Shown: piece after piece, positions 63,796-64,000 of the stretch | Layout of the letters: each line of letters begins with the position of its first letter | Numbering within the stretch: position 1 is the stretch's first letter | Assembly (NCBI RefSeq): GCF_902825325.1 | Contig: NZ_CADEAR010000001.1 | Span: 434,001 to 498,000 of the forward strand | Direction: 5' to 3' | Length of the DNA: 64,000 nt | From: Brucella tritici | GTDB lineage: Bacteria > Pseudomonadota > Alphaproteobacteria > Rhizobiales > Rhizobiaceae | Translations under genes and position numbers: made by a program | The notes under the pieces: model-generated | Database searches by the model: none | Seen by the model: only the letters and a program-made list of their open reading frames with translations | Told to the model about the DNA's origin: nothing

Positions 63796-64000
63796 ATGGA
63801 CAAGCGTCACGAAATTCTGTTCGAGCCGATCAAGATTGGCCCCGTCACGACGAAAAACCGCTTCTACCAGGTTCCGCATTGTAGCGGCATGGGACATCGT
63901 TATCCCGAGCACGACCTGCGGCTGCGTGAGATGAAAGCAGAGGGTGGCTGGGGTGTCGTTTCCACACAGGAAACTGAAATCCATCCCACATCCGATATCA
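63796..64000 (+). CDS. NADH:flavin oxidoreductase, N-methyl amino acid demethylase-like (partial)
   Basis: The first 68 residues only; the rest is beyond the window. LFEPIKIGPVTTKNRFYQVPHCSGMG is the start of an old-yellow-enzyme barrel, in the subgroup that includes dimethylglycine and N-methylproline demethylases (DgcA/Stc2-type, recalled from the family). With the preceding importer and amine oxidase this points to breakdown of an N-methylated compound such as a betaine. Confidence 0.82.
   Translation, partial: MDKRHEILFEPIKIGPVTTKNRFYQVPHCSGMGHRYPEHDLRLREMKAEGGWGVVSTQETEIHPTSDI

Overview
The window looks like a chromosomal segment of an alphaproteobacterium of the order Hyphomicrobiales, most likely Brucella in the broad sense (the former Ochrobactrum group). 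The basis is even high-GC coding, a very high density of ABC importers, the rhizobial-type choline-sulfate locus (LysR, choX, betC) and the rhizobial style of intergenic palindromic repeats. The genus is inferred from protein style and was not tested by a search. I recall asd, leuB and leuD lying on the second chromosome in Brucella, so a secondary replicon is possible. I see no phage, integrase, plasmid or CRISPR signal.

Layout. 1-6.4 kb (minus): a sugar-acid type operon with a GntR/FCD repressor, a DapA-family lyase, a spermidine/iron-type ABC importer and an enolase-superfamily enzyme cut by the window edge. 6.5-8.3 kb: an MsbA-like exporter. 8.35-9.6 kb: a BigR-like ArsR regulator with two YeeE/YedE half-transporters. 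9.7-11.2 kb: a dioxygenase/esterase pair resembling MhqO/MhqD. 11.35-11.62 kb: a 264-bp MITE-like element with 31-bp inverted ends and TA flanks. 11.7-15.6 kb: a DUF808 membrane protein, a dienelactone hydrolase and an acetoin-reductase-like SDR. 14.7-18.2 kb: choline-O-sulfate uptake and hydrolysis. 18.3-19.9 kb: a VOC protein and an SDR.

20.1-28.3 kb (plus): one long operon combining a complete peptide-type ABC importer, an FAD amine oxidase, an ATC-hydrolase-like protein and an M20 amidohydrolase. This is the most promising candidate for an undescribed catabolic pathway. 28.6-30.6 kb: a diguanylate cyclase with a duplicated sensory domain, then a YigZ/IMPACT protein. 30.8-38.1 kb: a nucleobase-type operon with a cytosine-deaminase-like enzyme, a BMP-type ABC importer and an amidase.

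38.2-57.6 kb is mostly housekeeping and stress genes: typA, mgtE, an M3 oligopeptidase, a CitE-like lyase, leuD, a zincin, ohr/ohrR, asd, an MFS symporter with a large insertion, ada, leuB, a Trm112-like protein, a LON-domain protein, a CnoX-like thioredoxin and a ProXp-ala type editing protein. A tRNA-Gly(GCC) lies at 58.0 kb, followed by a DHA2 drug exporter. From 60 kb to the right edge runs a cluster with a RidA protein, an amino-acid binding protein, a second FAD amine oxidase, a permease and the start of an old-yellow-enzyme type demethylase. It suggests uptake and oxidation of an N-methylated or cyclic amino compound and continues beyond the window.

A recurring design is one ABC importer plus the first catabolic enzymes in a single operon, often with a hairpin just after the binding-protein gene. 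That would let the binding protein be made in excess over the permease.
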